This document shows, piece by piece, positions 1 to 10,223 of a stretch of 64,000 bases of DNA (position 1 is the first letter of the stretch; each line of letters starts with the position of its first letter). The position numbers and the translations under genes are program-made. The DNA is from SAR86 cluster bacterium AG-422-O05 (GTDB lineage: Bacteria > Pseudomonadota > Gammaproteobacteria > Magnimaribacterales > D2472): the NCBI GenBank assembly GCA_003213495.1, contig QCMW01000001.1, forward strand, positions 496,001 through 560,000. Direction: 5' to 3'. Below the pieces are notes generated by a model. That model was not told the DNA's origin, did no database searches, and saw nothing but the letters and a program-made list of their open reading frames with translations.

Positions 1-3
1 TTT

Positions 4-1215
4 TTGGCAAATAAGAATAAACAAGCTGAAATTCTTGCTGCTGAAAAAAGAGAACTTGCAAGACAAGAAAGAATAGCTGATCAGCTAGAAGCTGAATACA
101 AAAAGAATGAGGAAATCCTTAGGGTAAAAGAAGAGGCCTATCAAAAAGAGCTAGGCTCATTAGTAGAACTTTTTGGTCATCTTCAGAGCTCAGCTGGAGA
201 GGCTGCTGTTCAATTTTCTGGATCTTTAACAAGTGCACAATTTGGAACTGAACGTGTTGATTTCTTAAACAATTTAACTTCTAAAATGTCAGAAACAACT
301 GAATTACCTACAATTAGAGAAATTGAAGGTCTGTGGTTTGAATTACAAAGAGAAATGGCTGCTAGTGGTGAGGTTGTCTCTTTTGATACAACTGTTGTAG
401 ATGTTGATGGAGAAACATCTACTTGTAATGTTACTAGAGTTGGACTTTTCAACGCTGTTTGTGATGGAAAATATCTTGAATATGTTGCTGCTACTGGACA
501 ATATGCGTTTTTACCAAGGCAACCCGCTGGTAGATACACTAAAACTGCTAACAAGGTTGGTGACGCAGAGGTAGGTGAGCAGGTTAAATTTGGAATAGAT
601 CCTACTGGACCTACAGGTGGAAGTTTATTAGCAAATTTAATACAGACACCTTCTTTAGCGGAGAGAGCTGCGCAAGGAAGAGAGGTTGGGTACGCAATTA
701 TTTTTGTTGGTTTAATAGGTATAGGTTTGGCTTTTTGGAAATTATGGAGCCTATATGTGTTAGGTAAAGCTGTAAGAGCACAGGCTGGATCACAAACATT
801 AGATGTTAGAAATCCACTAGGTAGAGTTCTTAAAGTAGGAGAGGAAAACTTCAAGAAAGATATAGATACTTTGGAGCTAAAGCTAGCTGAAGCAATTATG
901 GCAGAGAGACCTTCTATTGAAAGAGGTATAGGTGCTGTTAGGATAATCTCAGTTGTAGCGCCTTTAGCAGGATTACTTGGTACTGTGACAGGTATGATCG
1001 TAACGTTCCAGATGATTACTTTGTATGGAACAGGAGATCCAAAACTGATGGCTGGTGGTATATCGCAAGCTCTTGTGACTACCGTATTAGGATTATTGGT
1101 TGCTATACCTACTACTCTTTTACATTCATTTACAGCATCATCTGCTAAAGGAATTATTAGTGTTTTAGAAGAACAAAGTACAGGAATTCTCGCTGAGAGA
1201 GCTGAGGGTAGTTAG
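4..1215 (+). CDS. ExbB/TolQ-like proton channel with N-terminal coiled coil (TtpC-like component of TonB2 system), probably 5'-truncated by window edge
   Basis: C-terminal MotA/TolQ/ExbB core (ISVVAPLAGLLGTVTGMIVTFQMI...LVTTVLGLLVAIPTTLLHSF); followed by exbB-exbD-tonB; frame open to base 1. Confidence 0.85.
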   Translation: MANKNKQAEILAAEKRELARQERIADQLEAEYKKNEEILRVKEEAYQKELGSLVELFGHLQSSAGEAAVQFSGSLTSAQFGTERVDFLNNLTSKMSETTELPTIREIEGLWFELQREMAASGEVVSFDTTVVDVDGETSTCNVTRVGLFNAVCDGKYLEYVAATGQYAFLPRQPAGRYTKTANKVGDAEVGEQVKFGIDPTGPTGGSLLANLIQTPSLAERAAQGREVGYAIIFVGLIGIGLAFWKLWSLYVLGKAVRAQAGSQTLDVRNPLGRVLKVGEENFKKDIDTLELKLAEAIMAERPSIERGIGAVRIISVVAPLAGLLGTVTGMIVTFQMITLYGTGDPKLMAGGISQALVTTVLGLLVAIPTTLLHSFTASSAKGIISVLEEQSTGILAERAEGS

Positions 1216-1224
1216 TAACTAATT

Positions 1225-1755
1225 ATGTGGTTTGCGATCACTGAAACATTCTCTTCCATAAGAGATTTCATGGAAGCAGGCGGCAGTGTATTATGGCTAA
1301 TAGCTATTTTGGTATTTTTTATGTGGGCGATGATTTTTGAGAGAATTTGGTATTTTTCTCATGGTCATGAGTTTTATGTTCAAGATCTTTCTAGTAAATG
1401 GAACAACAGAAGTGATAAAACATCTTGGCATGCTCTTCAAATAAGAGAAAAAATGCTTTCACAAGCTAAAGTAGAAATAAATCGAAATTTATCAATCATA
1501 CAGACTTGTGTTGTTCTGGCTCCATTGTTTGGACTATTAGGTACCGTCACTGGGATGATTGAAGTTTTTCAGGTTATGGCATTTAACGGAGGGGGTGATG
1601 CAAGAGCAATGGCAGGAGGTGTATCGAAAGCAACTTTACCAACAATGGCTGGAATGGTTGTAGCTTTATCTGGAGTTTTTGCAAGCATATATTTAAATAG
1701 TGCCTCTGACAGACACACAAATGACTTAAGAGATTTAATTAAAAGAGAGTTATAG
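1225..1755 (+). CDS. exbB: Biopolymer transport protein ExbB (MotA/TolQ/ExbB family)
   Basis: APLFGLLGTVTGMIEVFQVMAFNGGGDARAMAGGVSKATLPTMAGMVVALSG motif; operon context. Confidence 0.92.
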   Translation: MWFAITETFSSIRDFMEAGGSVLWLIAILVFFMWAMIFERIWYFSHGHEFYVQDLSSKWNNRSDKTSWHALQIREKMLSQAKVEINRNLSIIQTCVVLAPLFGLLGTVTGMIEVFQVMAFNGGGDARAMAGGVSKATLPTMAGMVVALSGVFASIYLNSASDRHTNDLRDLIKREL

Positions 1756-1765
1756 GAGAAAATTT

Positions 1766-2176
1766 ATGAGAAGAAATGCAATTAGCAGCGCAGTTAAAGA
1801 TGAAGAGAGTGAGATAAATTTAACTCCAATGCTTGATGTTGTTTTCATCATGCTTATCTTCTTTATTGTCACTGCAAATTTTATCAAAGAGCCAGGACTC
1901 GAAATTAATAGGCCTGATTCAGATACTGCAGAAACTCAAGAAAACGCAGCCATTTTAATAGCTGTTGGCCCAACAGGGGAAGTCTGGATGGATGGTAGAA
2001 GAATTGATGTTAGACAGGTAAAAGCTAACGTAGTCAAGATGCTTGCCGACAATCCTCAAGGATCTGTTGTTATCCAAGCAGATGAAAAGGCTGTGGCAGA
2101 TACAATTATTAAAGTAATGGATGGAGCAAGAGAAGCAGGTGTTAGCGCAATATCATTAGCTTCAGAACCAAAATAA
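1766..2176 (+). CDS. exbD: Biopolymer transport protein ExbD
   Basis: INLTPMLDVVFIMLIFFIVTANF N-terminal TM motif; operon context. Confidence 0.93.
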   Translation: MRRNAISSAVKDEESEINLTPMLDVVFIMLIFFIVTANFIKEPGLEINRPDSDTAETQENAAILIAVGPTGEVWMDGRRIDVRQVKANVVKMLADNPQGSVVIQADEKAVADTIIKVMDGAREAGVSAISLASEPK

Positions 2177-2179
2177 TTT

Positions 2180-2881
2180 ATGAACCAAGTTCTCTCAGCA
2201 ATAAGTATCGTTACGAAACCTATACATAGTGTGTATGTGAAAGCCTTTGATGCAAATAAATACGCTGCGGGGATTGGCTTTTCTTCTGCAATAACATTAG
2301 CTCTTTTCTTTGTAATGGTGATTTTAATTTCTTTAGGTGACAGTGGTTTGAGAGAAGACACTTCTGTAAAGCTTGCTGACGTTGTGATGCCAGAGAGACA
2401 AATAGATACTTTTTTAACTGAAGTAGATAAACCAGACAAACCAGAAGAACAACCAGAAGACATAGCCCAACCAGAGCTTGATTTAGCTCCACTCACAGGT
2501 CTTGATGTATCTATTGCTAAGCCAAAGGCAAACTTTAAAGCTGGTGGTTCATTCTTCAGAGATGGAGAATATATACCTCTTTTCAAAGTAGTACCCATAT
2601 ATCCTAGAAGAGCACAAGAAAGAGGAACTATGGGATATGCCTTAGTTGAATTCACTATTACAGATACTGGCAGTGTTGAGGATGCTAAAGCAATTGAAGG
2701 TTATTGCTCTAACTCAGATCCAAATGATCCAAACACAGAGTTTAGGCCTTGTACAATGTTTAATAGCGCATCAGCAAGAGCTGCTTTAAAATTAAAATAT
2801 AAACCTAAAATTGTTGATGGCAAAGCTGTTCCTGTTGAAGGCGTATTACACAGATTTACCTATGTTTTGGACGATGCTTAG
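2180..2881 (+). CDS. tonB: TonB family protein
   Basis: N-terminal TM, Pro/Glu-rich linker, C-terminal PIYPRRAQERGTMGYALVEFTITDTGSVEDAKAIEG. Confidence 0.9.
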   Translation: MNQVLSAISIVTKPIHSVYVKAFDANKYAAGIGFSSAITLALFFVMVILISLGDSGLREDTSVKLADVVMPERQIDTFLTEVDKPDKPEEQPEDIAQPELDLAPLTGLDVSIAKPKANFKAGGSFFRDGEYIPLFKVVPIYPRRAQERGTMGYALVEFTITDTGSVEDAKAIEGYCSNSDPNDPNTEFRPCTMFNSASARAALKLKYKPKIVDGKAVPVEGVLHRFTYVLDDA

Positions 2882-2884
2882 ATT

Positions 2885-4306
2885 ATGAAAAAAGATTTAC
2901 AAAAATATTTTATCGCTTTTATATCTATATTTTTTATTACTTTTACTTTTAATATTGAGGCACAAAATCAATCCTCAGATAGAGAAGTAAGAAAGACTAA
3001 CATCAAATATAAAAAAGCTAGAGCATTGCAAGCAAGTACTGCAAAAAAAATGGCTAAAGTTTATGAGGCTTTAGAGGTAGTAGATGATAAAGGTGAGCCT
3101 AATCCTGACATGGAAACCGTTTTATCAATTCTTAATGAGCTAAGAAGAGATATGGCTAACCTTAAAAGTTATGATAGATCAGTGATGTGGAATGCATGGG
3201 CTTTTGTCTATTTTAGCGATGGTAAATACGATCAAGCCATGGATGCATATTATAATTTAATTAACGAACCTGAAGTAACAATTGGTCTTAGGGTTGGAGC
3301 GCTTCTTTCACTTGCTCAGCTACATCTAGTTCAAGAGAATTATAAGGAAGGCATTGAACTTATATTGCAATGGATGAATGAGGTTGAAAAGGTAACAGCT
3401 CAGTCATACTCGTTACTTGGCCAAGCTTATTATCAGACAGGAGACTTTAGAAAATCTTTATCATCAATGGAGACTGCGGTAACTATGGCAGAGGAAGAGG
3501 GCTACAAACCAAGAGAAAATTGGTATGTAATCATGGCTGCGAGTATTGGTGAGCTTAAAAAAGAAATTGGTGAAAAGGAATCTCTTTTAAGACAAATAGA
3601 TATATATGAAATCCTTGTAAATTTATATCCTAAAAAACAATATTTTATTCAACTCGGTGGTTCATATGGTCAATTAGGAAGAGAAAGAGATTATATGATT
3701 ACACTTAAAGCTGCACATCAAAAAGATTTCTTAAATAAAGAATCTGAATATTTAGCATTAACTCAACTATTACTATTGAATCAAAATCCCTACTGGGCAG
3801 CACAAGTTTTTGTTTCTGGACAAAAGAAAATGATTACGATAGTTGATGAGAAAACTGAAGAAGAAAAAGTTGTTCCTGTTGTCAAAGATACAGAAAAAAA
3901 TCTTAAACTCCTTGCAGATGCATGGAGAATGGCTCAAGAAATTGATAAAGCAATTCCGGTTTTAGAAAAAGCAGCAAACATGTCAAAAGATGGAGAATCG
4001 TTTGTTCTGTTAGGAAATCTATATCTATCTGAAGATAGAGTTGAAAAAGCAGTCGAAGCTATAAATAAAGGACTTGAAAAAGGTAAAGTAAAAAAATTAT
4101 CCCAAGTATATCTAACTCTTGGACAAGCATATTTTGAGCTTGAGAAATTTGAAGAAGCAAAAAAGAATTTTAGAATTGCAGCGAGAGATAAAGATAAAAA
4201 GATTAAACAACAGGCAAATAATTGGATCAAATATACTGAGAATGAAGAAATAAGAGTAGCCAATTTAGCATTGAGAAGAGATTATATTCAACAAAATTCT
4301 ACCTAA
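2885..4306 (+). CDS. Tetratricopeptide repeat protein associated with TonB2 system
   Basis: Signal peptide, multiple TPR-like repeats; last gene of TonB cluster. Confidence 0.8.
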   Translation: MKKDLQKYFIAFISIFFITFTFNIEAQNQSSDREVRKTNIKYKKARALQASTAKKMAKVYEALEVVDDKGEPNPDMETVLSILNELRRDMANLKSYDRSVMWNAWAFVYFSDGKYDQAMDAYYNLINEPEVTIGLRVGALLSLAQLHLVQENYKEGIELILQWMNEVEKVTAQSYSLLGQAYYQTGDFRKSLSSMETAVTMAEEEGYKPRENWYVIMAASIGELKKEIGEKESLLRQIDIYEILVNLYPKKQYFIQLGGSYGQLGRERDYMITLKAAHQKDFLNKESEYLALTQLLLLNQNPYWAAQVFVSGQKKMITIVDEKTEEEKVVPVVKDTEKNLKLLADAWRMAQEIDKAIPVLEKAANMSKDGESFVLLGNLYLSEDRVEKAVEAINKGLEKGKVKKLSQVYLTLGQAYFELEKFEEAKKNFRIAARDKDKKIKQQANNWIKYTENEEIRVANLALRRDYIQQNST

Positions 4307-4806
4307 TTTTTCTCAAGAACAATTACATTAAAATCGTACTCATTTTCTGAATCTTCTTCATACTTTACAGAGCTTGTCTCTTTCCAATCTTCTAGATTAA
4401 TCTCAGGATAATATACATCACCATCAATATCGCAGTTAACTCTTGTTAAAACTAGCTTGTTTACAACATCTAATGTTTCCCTAAATAAATATCCGCCACC
4501 AATAATCACGATTTCTTTATATTCATTTTCAACACACAAGTTGTTTGCATTTGATAGAGCGTCTTCAGTGCTTGTAAAAACATGAGCACCTTCGATATCT
4601 TTTATAGTTTTTGATACAACAAAATTTATTCTGTTGGGCAACGGACGACCTATAGATTCAAAGGTTTTTCTTCCCATGATTATTATTTTGTTAGTTGTAT
4701 ATTCTTTAAAATGAGCTAGATCTTTTTTTAGATTCCAAGGAAGATCATTATTAACACCTATAACATTGTTATTTGAGAGCGCTACCACATGAGATATAAC
4801 TATCAT
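4303..4806 (-). CDS. folA: Dihydrofolate reductase
   Basis: VVALSNNNVIGVNNDLPWNLKKDLAHFKEYT...IIMGRKTFESIGRPLPNR. Confidence 0.95.
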   Translation of the reverse strand: MIVISHVVALSNNNVIGVNNDLPWNLKKDLAHFKEYTTNKIIIMGRKTFESIGRPLPNRINFVVSKTIKDIEGAHVFTSTEDALSNANNLCVENEYKEIVIIGGGYLFRETLDVVNKLVLTRVNCDIDGDVYYPEINLEDWKETSSVKYEEDSENEYDFNVIVLEKN

Positions 4807-5670
4807 TTATATAGCCATCTCAGCTTTAATTGATGGATGAGGGTCATAGTCAACTAGAATAAAATCATCAATAGTGCAGTTATTTAAATCATTAATTGAA
4901 CTAAGATTTGGTAACTTTAATTTTGGTGATGCTTTTGGTTTTCTAGATAGCTGTTCTTTTACCTGCTCTATAGAATTTTTATAAATATGTGCATCTCCAA
5001 AAGAATGAATAAATCTTTTAGGTTTTAGGTTTAATATTTCTGCAATTATGGAAAGCAGCAGTGCATAACTGGCAATATTAAAAGGAACGCCAAGAAACAT
5101 GTCAGCACTTCTTTGATACATGTGGCAGCTAATTTCATTCTCATGAATATAAAATTGAGACATGACATGACAAGGAGGTAGAGCCATTTTATCAATCTCT
5201 CCTACATTCCATGCTGATAAGATATGCCTCCTGCCATCAGGATTATTTTTAAGATTATGAATTAGATTTTCTAATTGGTCTCTTCCTGACCAATTTCTCC
5301 ATTGCACCCCATAAACCGGACCAAGAATCTTTTTTGTATCTGAATTTTCATATCCTAGCTGCTTACCTTGGTTATCTGCATTATCAGTCCATATTGTTGA
5401 GTATTTGTCGAGATCTTTAAGTTGGTCTCTATGTTTACTAAATCTAATCTCAGCCAATCTTCTCTCATCATCTGAGCCCTCTAAAAACCACAATAATTCA
5501 GACACAACACCTTTCCATGCCAATGACTTAGTAGTAACTGCTGGGAATCCGTCACTTAAATCAAATTCTAGCTGATGACCAAATGAAGAAATAGTCCCAG
5601 TATTTGTTCTGTCTTTTTTTTCTTGACCATTTTCTAGAATAAATTTTAAAAGATCTAAATATGCTTTCAT
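4807..5670 (-). CDS. thyA: Thymidylate synthase (start MKAYLDLLKF chosen inside longer ORF)
   Basis: Thymidylate synthase motifs (LPPCHVMSQFYI, QRSADMFLGVPFNIASYALL); ORF-track start would overlap lgt by 58 nt, internal Met gives 4-nt overlap. Confidence 0.94.
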   Translation of the reverse strand: MKAYLDLLKFILENGQEKKDRTNTGTISSFGHQLEFDLSDGFPAVTTKSLAWKGVVSELLWFLEGSDDERRLAEIRFSKHRDQLKDLDKYSTIWTDNADNQGKQLGYENSDTKKILGPVYGVQWRNWSGRDQLENLIHNLKNNPDGRRHILSAWNVGEIDKMALPPCHVMSQFYIHENEISCHMYQRSADMFLGVPFNIASYALLLSIIAEILNLKPKRFIHSFGDAHIYKNSIEQVKEQLSRKPKASPKLKLPNLSSINDLNNCTIDDFILVDYDPHPSIKAEMAI

Positions 5671-6461
5671 GCTTTTTTTGAATATACCAATATAATGCAA
5701 CCCGCAATAATCATGGGTATGCATAAAATCTGACCCATACTTAATGTATCAAATACAATGTAACCCATGTGAGAGTCAGGCTGCCTATAGAATTCAATTA
5801 TAAATCTAATTGAACCATAAAAAATAAGAAAAAATGAAGAAACAATACCTTTTATATTAGTTTTAGAGTTTATTAAAAATAATAATACAAATAATACTAA
5901 TCCTTCACCAAGACTTTCATATAATTGAGATGGATGTCGAAGTAATCCAAATGGATCAGTTGGAAAAATAAATCCCCACTCACCATTTGTTGGTCTTCCA
6001 TACAGTTCACCATTAAGAAAGTTACCAATTCTTACAATTCCAAGACCAATAGGCATTGCCAGAACAACAGCGTCTGTCAATCGTAAAAAGGCAATATTTT
6101 TTTTCTTACAAAACACCATCAATGCAACAATCACTCCTACTAAGCCACCATGAAAACTCAACCCACCTTGCCAAATATAAAATAAAGATAATGGATCATT
6201 AATTAGTTGTTCAGTGCCATAAAAGAACATATATCCTATTCTTCCTCCACACATAGCACCAAAAAAAAGCCCATACATGAAAACCATATCATTCACATCG
6301 TTTTTACTGAGGCCAATTTCTTTAATGATTTTGTGTTGTTGTAAGAAAAAGTAAATCAATATTGCTGATACAAGCCATGTAACAGCATAATATTGAATCT
6401 TTAATGGACCTATTTCTAATAAGCTAGGATTATTAAAAAATTCTGATAACTCGATAATCAT
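5667..6461 (-). CDS. lgt: Prolipoprotein diacylglyceryl transferase
   Basis: GGLSFHGGLVGVI, GRIGNFLNGELYGRPT motifs. Confidence 0.95.
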   Translation of the reverse strand: MIIELSEFFNNPSLLEIGPLKIQYYAVTWLVSAILIYFFLQQHKIIKEIGLSKNDVNDMVFMYGLFFGAMCGGRIGYMFFYGTEQLINDPLSLFYIWQGGLSFHGGLVGVIVALMVFCKKKNIAFLRLTDAVVLAMPIGLGIVRIGNFLNGELYGRPTNGEWGFIFPTDPFGLLRHPSQLYESLGEGLVLFVLLFLINSKTNIKGIVSSFFLIFYGSIRFIIEFYRQPDSHMGYIVFDTLSMGQILCIPMIIAGCIILVYSKKA

Positions 6462-7249
6462 ATTAAAAACATATAGATTGAAACAATAAAAAACCAGGCT
6501 GCCATTAATTTTCTCAAAACAGATTGAGATAAATAATGAGCAATATCTGCTCCATATTTCGCAGAAAAAATACTTGTAATGGATACTCCGAGTAGGGCAG
6601 GCAAATATATATAACCAAGACTCATCGTAGGTAATATATCTTTATTAATTCCAGCAATAATGTAGCCTAGCGTTCCAAATATTGCTATAGGTACTCCGCA
6701 CGCAGCAGAGGTTCCAATAGCTGAAGTCAAATTAAGTCCTGAAGCTTTAAAATAAGGTACAGAAAAAGTACCACCTCCAATTCCAAGTATTGACGATAGA
6801 AAACCAATAACTGAACCTGCAAAAATAGATTTAGGTTTTGTTGGTGTGAACTGCTTCGATGTTAAGCTAATATTAAAAAGCAATTGAAAGCCAACTAACA
6901 GAATAAATACAGCGATCAAATATTTTAAAAACAAGCCTTTTATTTGAATAGCAAATAATGCTCCTATCAACGCCCCAAAAGTTATTCCAATTGCTACAGG
7001 CTTAAAGTGAATAAAATTAATAGAGTTTTTGTTTTTATGTGCATTAGCGGAAGAAAGTCCTGTAAAAATAATACAAGCTATTGCTGTCCCTATTGATAAA
7101 TGAACAATTACTTCATTATCAAAACCTAGGCTAGTAAATGTACCTATTAAAACCGGAACTATAATTAGTCCGCCTCCTATACCAAACATTCCAGCAAGAA
7201 GACCAGCAAGAATACCAAGAGCACTAAAAATTAATATTTCATCAAACAT
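6458..7249 (-). CDS. TauE/SafE family sulfite exporter-like membrane protein
   Basis: Multi-TM protein with repeated GxxxGIGGGxxxVP motifs (GMFGIGGGLIIVPVL, SSILGIGGGTFSVPYF). Confidence 0.85.
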   Translation of the reverse strand: MFDEILIFSALGILAGLLAGMFGIGGGLIIVPVLIGTFTSLGFDNEVIVHLSIGTAIACIIFTGLSSANAHKNKNSINFIHFKPVAIGITFGALIGALFAIQIKGLFLKYLIAVFILLVGFQLLFNISLTSKQFTPTKPKSIFAGSVIGFLSSILGIGGGTFSVPYFKASGLNLTSAIGTSAACGVPIAIFGTLGYIIAGINKDILPTMSLGYIYLPALLGVSITSIFSAKYGADIAHYLSQSVLRKLMAAWFFIVSIYMFLI

Positions 7250-7727
7250 CACCAAACTCACTACAATATGCATATTTTAGTTCATTTAATGCTTTACGAT
7301 ATACGGCCTCTTTGAAAGAAACTATTACAGCAAGCGGATACCAGTAGCTAACCCATTTAAAATTTTCAAATTCATTATCAGGATCATTTTCAAAAGATAT
7401 TTTTGTATTTTCTTTTAATTTAAATAAAAACCACTTCTGTTTTTGTCCTTTAAATTTTTTATTAACAAATATTTTTCTTCTGCTTCTTGCAGGAACATCA
7501 TATTTGTACCAATCATTTGAAGACTTTATGAGCTCGACATATTTTGAACTAATACCAACTTCTTCAAAAAGCTCTCTCTTCGCTGCCCTAAGAGGATCTT
7601 CATTCTTATCTATCCCGCCCTGAGGAAATTGCCAACTATTCATTCCTTTTCTTTTGCATAACAATAATTCACCAACAGAATTTGCAACCATTATTCCAAC
7701 ATTTAGTCTGTAACCTTCCTCTTTCAT
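7242..7727 (-). CDS. rppH: RNA pyrophosphohydrolase (Nudix)
   Basis: YRLNVGIMVANSVGELLLCKRKGMNSWQFPQGGIDKNEDPLRAAKRELFEEVG Nudix box. Confidence 0.93.
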   Translation of the reverse strand: MKEEGYRLNVGIMVANSVGELLLCKRKGMNSWQFPQGGIDKNEDPLRAAKRELFEEVGISSKYVELIKSSNDWYKYDVPARSRRKIFVNKKFKGQKQKWFLFKLKENTKISFENDPDNEFENFKWVSYWYPLAVIVSFKEAVYRKALNELKYAYCSEFGDV

Positions 7728-9277
7728 TTATCCCGATTGAGATCAATATTTTTATTTATTAGATATACAAAAATCAAACTTATGCTCACTAAAAATAAAC
7801 TTGGTACTGCTGCCATCTCCCATTGACCCTCACTTGTAAAGTTATAAATCTTTGTTGAAAGCGTATCAAAGCCTATTGGACGTAATAAAAGAGTTGCTGG
7901 CTGTTCTTTAATTGATTCAATAAATACAAGCATTAAACTTAAAAAAATTGCAGGCTTCATTTGAGGTAAATAGAAAAGTTTAAATGCCTTAAATGAGTCC
8001 CTAGGAAGAGTTGTCAATGCATGCTCAGCCGATTTTGAGATATTAGACAGAGATGCTGAAATGTAATTAAATGCTGGTGTCATGAATCTTAAGGAAAGAC
8101 ACATAAGCAATCCAAGAATTCCATAAAAAGTTATAGAAGTATCAAATATGTAATCAATACCAACAAGCAGCCCTGCTGATATGACTGAGCCAGGAATAGC
8201 ATAACCTGATGATGAAATTAATATTGAAGATTTAAGAATATTAGAATGCTTGTAACTTAAAGCAAGTGCTATAGCAAAGAATACGGTTATAACCGAAGCA
8301 AGCAAGCCGACAATTAATGAATTAATTAATAATTGTAAATTGGATATTAGATTTAAATTGGAGTCAGCCAAGTTCCAAACTATAAGTTGAGTAGTGGGTA
8401 TGCAAAAAACAATTATAAATATAAGAGAGCAAAATATAAGCATGCCAATTTTTACTATCGGAGTTGTTTCTATTCTTTCGAAAGTCTCTGCCGTTTTTGA
8501 TGCTAGATGAACAGATTTTTCTCCAAAGTATTTTGCAAGAAACATTATTAAGAAAACAAATAACAACAGTAATCCTGCAAGTCTTGTAGCTGAAAAATAA
8601 CTTTGATATCCAAACCAAGCATCGTATATTCCTACTGTGAAGGTGTCTACTCTCAAAGTTGATACTCCACCAAAATCCGCAATAGTTTCAAAAACAACTA
8701 ATGCCATCCCAGCAATTATAGTTGGCCATAACGAGGGGATAATAACTTTTCTAATAGCAGTAATATTAGTATCACCGAGTGACTTTGCTGCTTTAAATAC
8801 TTTTATGCCAACTGAACCAAGATGAGCTTTTGTTAGTAAAAAAATATAAGGAAACAATGCCATCGCCATTATTAGACTAGCACCATAAATGTTCTTAATT
8901 TGCGGAAGTGCAATATTAAAATTTCTTAAATATTCGGAAACTGGACTAGCATATTCAAAAATACCAACATATATGAAGGCGTACACATATGCTGGGAATG
9001 CAATTGAAAGGCTAAGACTCCAACTAAAAAATTTATGTCCTGGAAACTTATAAAATGTGACCAATATAGCTAATGGAACTGCAATTATGGCAGACAAGAT
9101 TGCCGAACCAAAAGACAGAATAATAGTATTAAGGAATAATTTATTTAAGTAATTTCTTGATAAATAAGAACTGTCTACTTCAACTAAAAAAGCCAGTAAA
9201 AAAAATATAACGAAAAATGTTAATGTGAATACTAACCAAGGTATTGAAAGATAGTTCCAGATTTTTAGGTTATGCAT
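7724..9277 (-). CDS. Iron(III)-type ABC transporter permease (FbpB-like, two fused permease halves)
   Basis: ~12 TM, ETIADFGGVSTLRVDTFTVGIYDAWFG and QPATLLLRPIGFDTLSTKIYNFTSEG permease motifs. Confidence 0.85.
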   Translation of the reverse strand: MHNLKIWNYLSIPWLVFTLTFFVIFFLLAFLVEVDSSYLSRNYLNKLFLNTIILSFGSAILSAIIAVPLAILVTFYKFPGHKFFSWSLSLSIAFPAYVYAFIYVGIFEYASPVSEYLRNFNIALPQIKNIYGASLIMAMALFPYIFLLTKAHLGSVGIKVFKAAKSLGDTNITAIRKVIIPSLWPTIIAGMALVVFETIADFGGVSTLRVDTFTVGIYDAWFGYQSYFSATRLAGLLLLFVFLIMFLAKYFGEKSVHLASKTAETFERIETTPIVKIGMLIFCSLIFIIVFCIPTTQLIVWNLADSNLNLISNLQLLINSLIVGLLASVITVFFAIALALSYKHSNILKSSILISSSGYAIPGSVISAGLLVGIDYIFDTSITFYGILGLLMCLSLRFMTPAFNYISASLSNISKSAEHALTTLPRDSFKAFKLFYLPQMKPAIFLSLMLVFIESIKEQPATLLLRPIGFDTLSTKIYNFTSEGQWEMAAVPSLFLVSISLIFVYLINKNIDLNRDK

Positions 9278-9304
9278 ATTTAAATATAAAAAGAATTTTA
9301 ATTC

Positions 9305-10195
9305 TTATTCTAAATTTTCATCGAAGCTTTCATCAGCTTTTTTAAGCTCTTTCCCAAGTACATTAACCCTGGTTTGAATATCTTCAACATGTCCTATAGC
9401 CTGATTTAGATTTCTAACTGCTTTAACTGTTGTATTGTCAAACTTTTTAAATTCTTCGTTCAATATATTTACAGTATTAGCAACCTTCTTTGCATTTTCA
9501 TTCATTTTTATAGCATAGTGGCCGAGCCTAACAGTATCTAAGAAACCGGCAAGTGCATTTGGTCCCAGTATTAAAGTATTTTTATCAGTTAAACATTCCT
9601 GTCTAAGGTTGTCTATTTGAGTAACAAGATCAATAATTTTCTCAGATGCTATATATAGAACTACATAATTGGATGTACTGTTTCTAAGAATATATTTTTC
9701 GGAAATACTTTCAGCATCGCTTAGTATTGTTCTTTTCAAGCTTTGAAGAACTTTATTTCTTTCTGTTTTTGAACCAGCTTCATGATAGTTTTGATATTGA
9801 CCCTGATAAAATTTTGAATCAATTGGTATTATCAGTCCCTCAGAATTTGTGACAGCGCAATCGGCTTTTTCTGTAGTTTCAGGATTTATTTGTGCCTGAA
9901 ATTCATATGTATTTGCAGGAAGCACATCTCGAACAATTGATTCTAGATTCCATTCACCAAGTTTTCCTGTAGAGGTATTTCCACCCAGAAAGCGATTTAA
10001 TTCATTCATTGATGGTTTAAATTCCGACAAATCATTTTCTATTTTGTTTAGATCACTTGAAACTTCAGCTAGTTTATTTTGAAGTAACTCACTCCCACCT
10101 TTTTCAGAACCTTGATTGCTTCTCAAAGCCATCAAGATGTAAAAAAGCATTCCTAAGATAAGAGCAAAAGAAAAAAATATTAGATAATTAATCAT
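9305..10195 (-). CDS. rmuC: DNA recombination protein RmuC
   Basis: N-terminal TM + coiled coil, GKLGEWNLESIVRDVL...PIDSKFYQGQYQNY, LVLGPNALAGFLDTVRLG-type motifs. Confidence 0.85.
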   Translation of the reverse strand: MINYLIFFSFALILGMLFYILMALRSNQGSEKGGSELLQNKLAEVSSDLNKIENDLSEFKPSMNELNRFLGGNTSTGKLGEWNLESIVRDVLPANTYEFQAQINPETTEKADCAVTNSEGLIIPIDSKFYQGQYQNYHEAGSKTERNKVLQSLKRTILSDAESISEKYILRNSTSNYVVLYIASEKIIDLVTQIDNLRQECLTDKNTLILGPNALAGFLDTVRLGHYAIKMNENAKKVANTVNILNEEFKKFDNTTVKAVRNLNQAIGHVEDIQTRVNVLGKELKKADESFDENLE

Positions 10196-10223
10196 ATTGT
10201 TAGTATAAAATGTCCATTATATT

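Noticed and set aside
210-854. 214-aa minus-strand ORF opposite the TtpC-like gene
   Set aside because: Antisense to a coding gene with clear family motifs; no recognisable domain.
2056-2655. 199-aa minus-strand ORF over exbD/tonB
   Set aside because: Overlaps two well-supported genes on the opposite strand; Ser-rich shadow translation.
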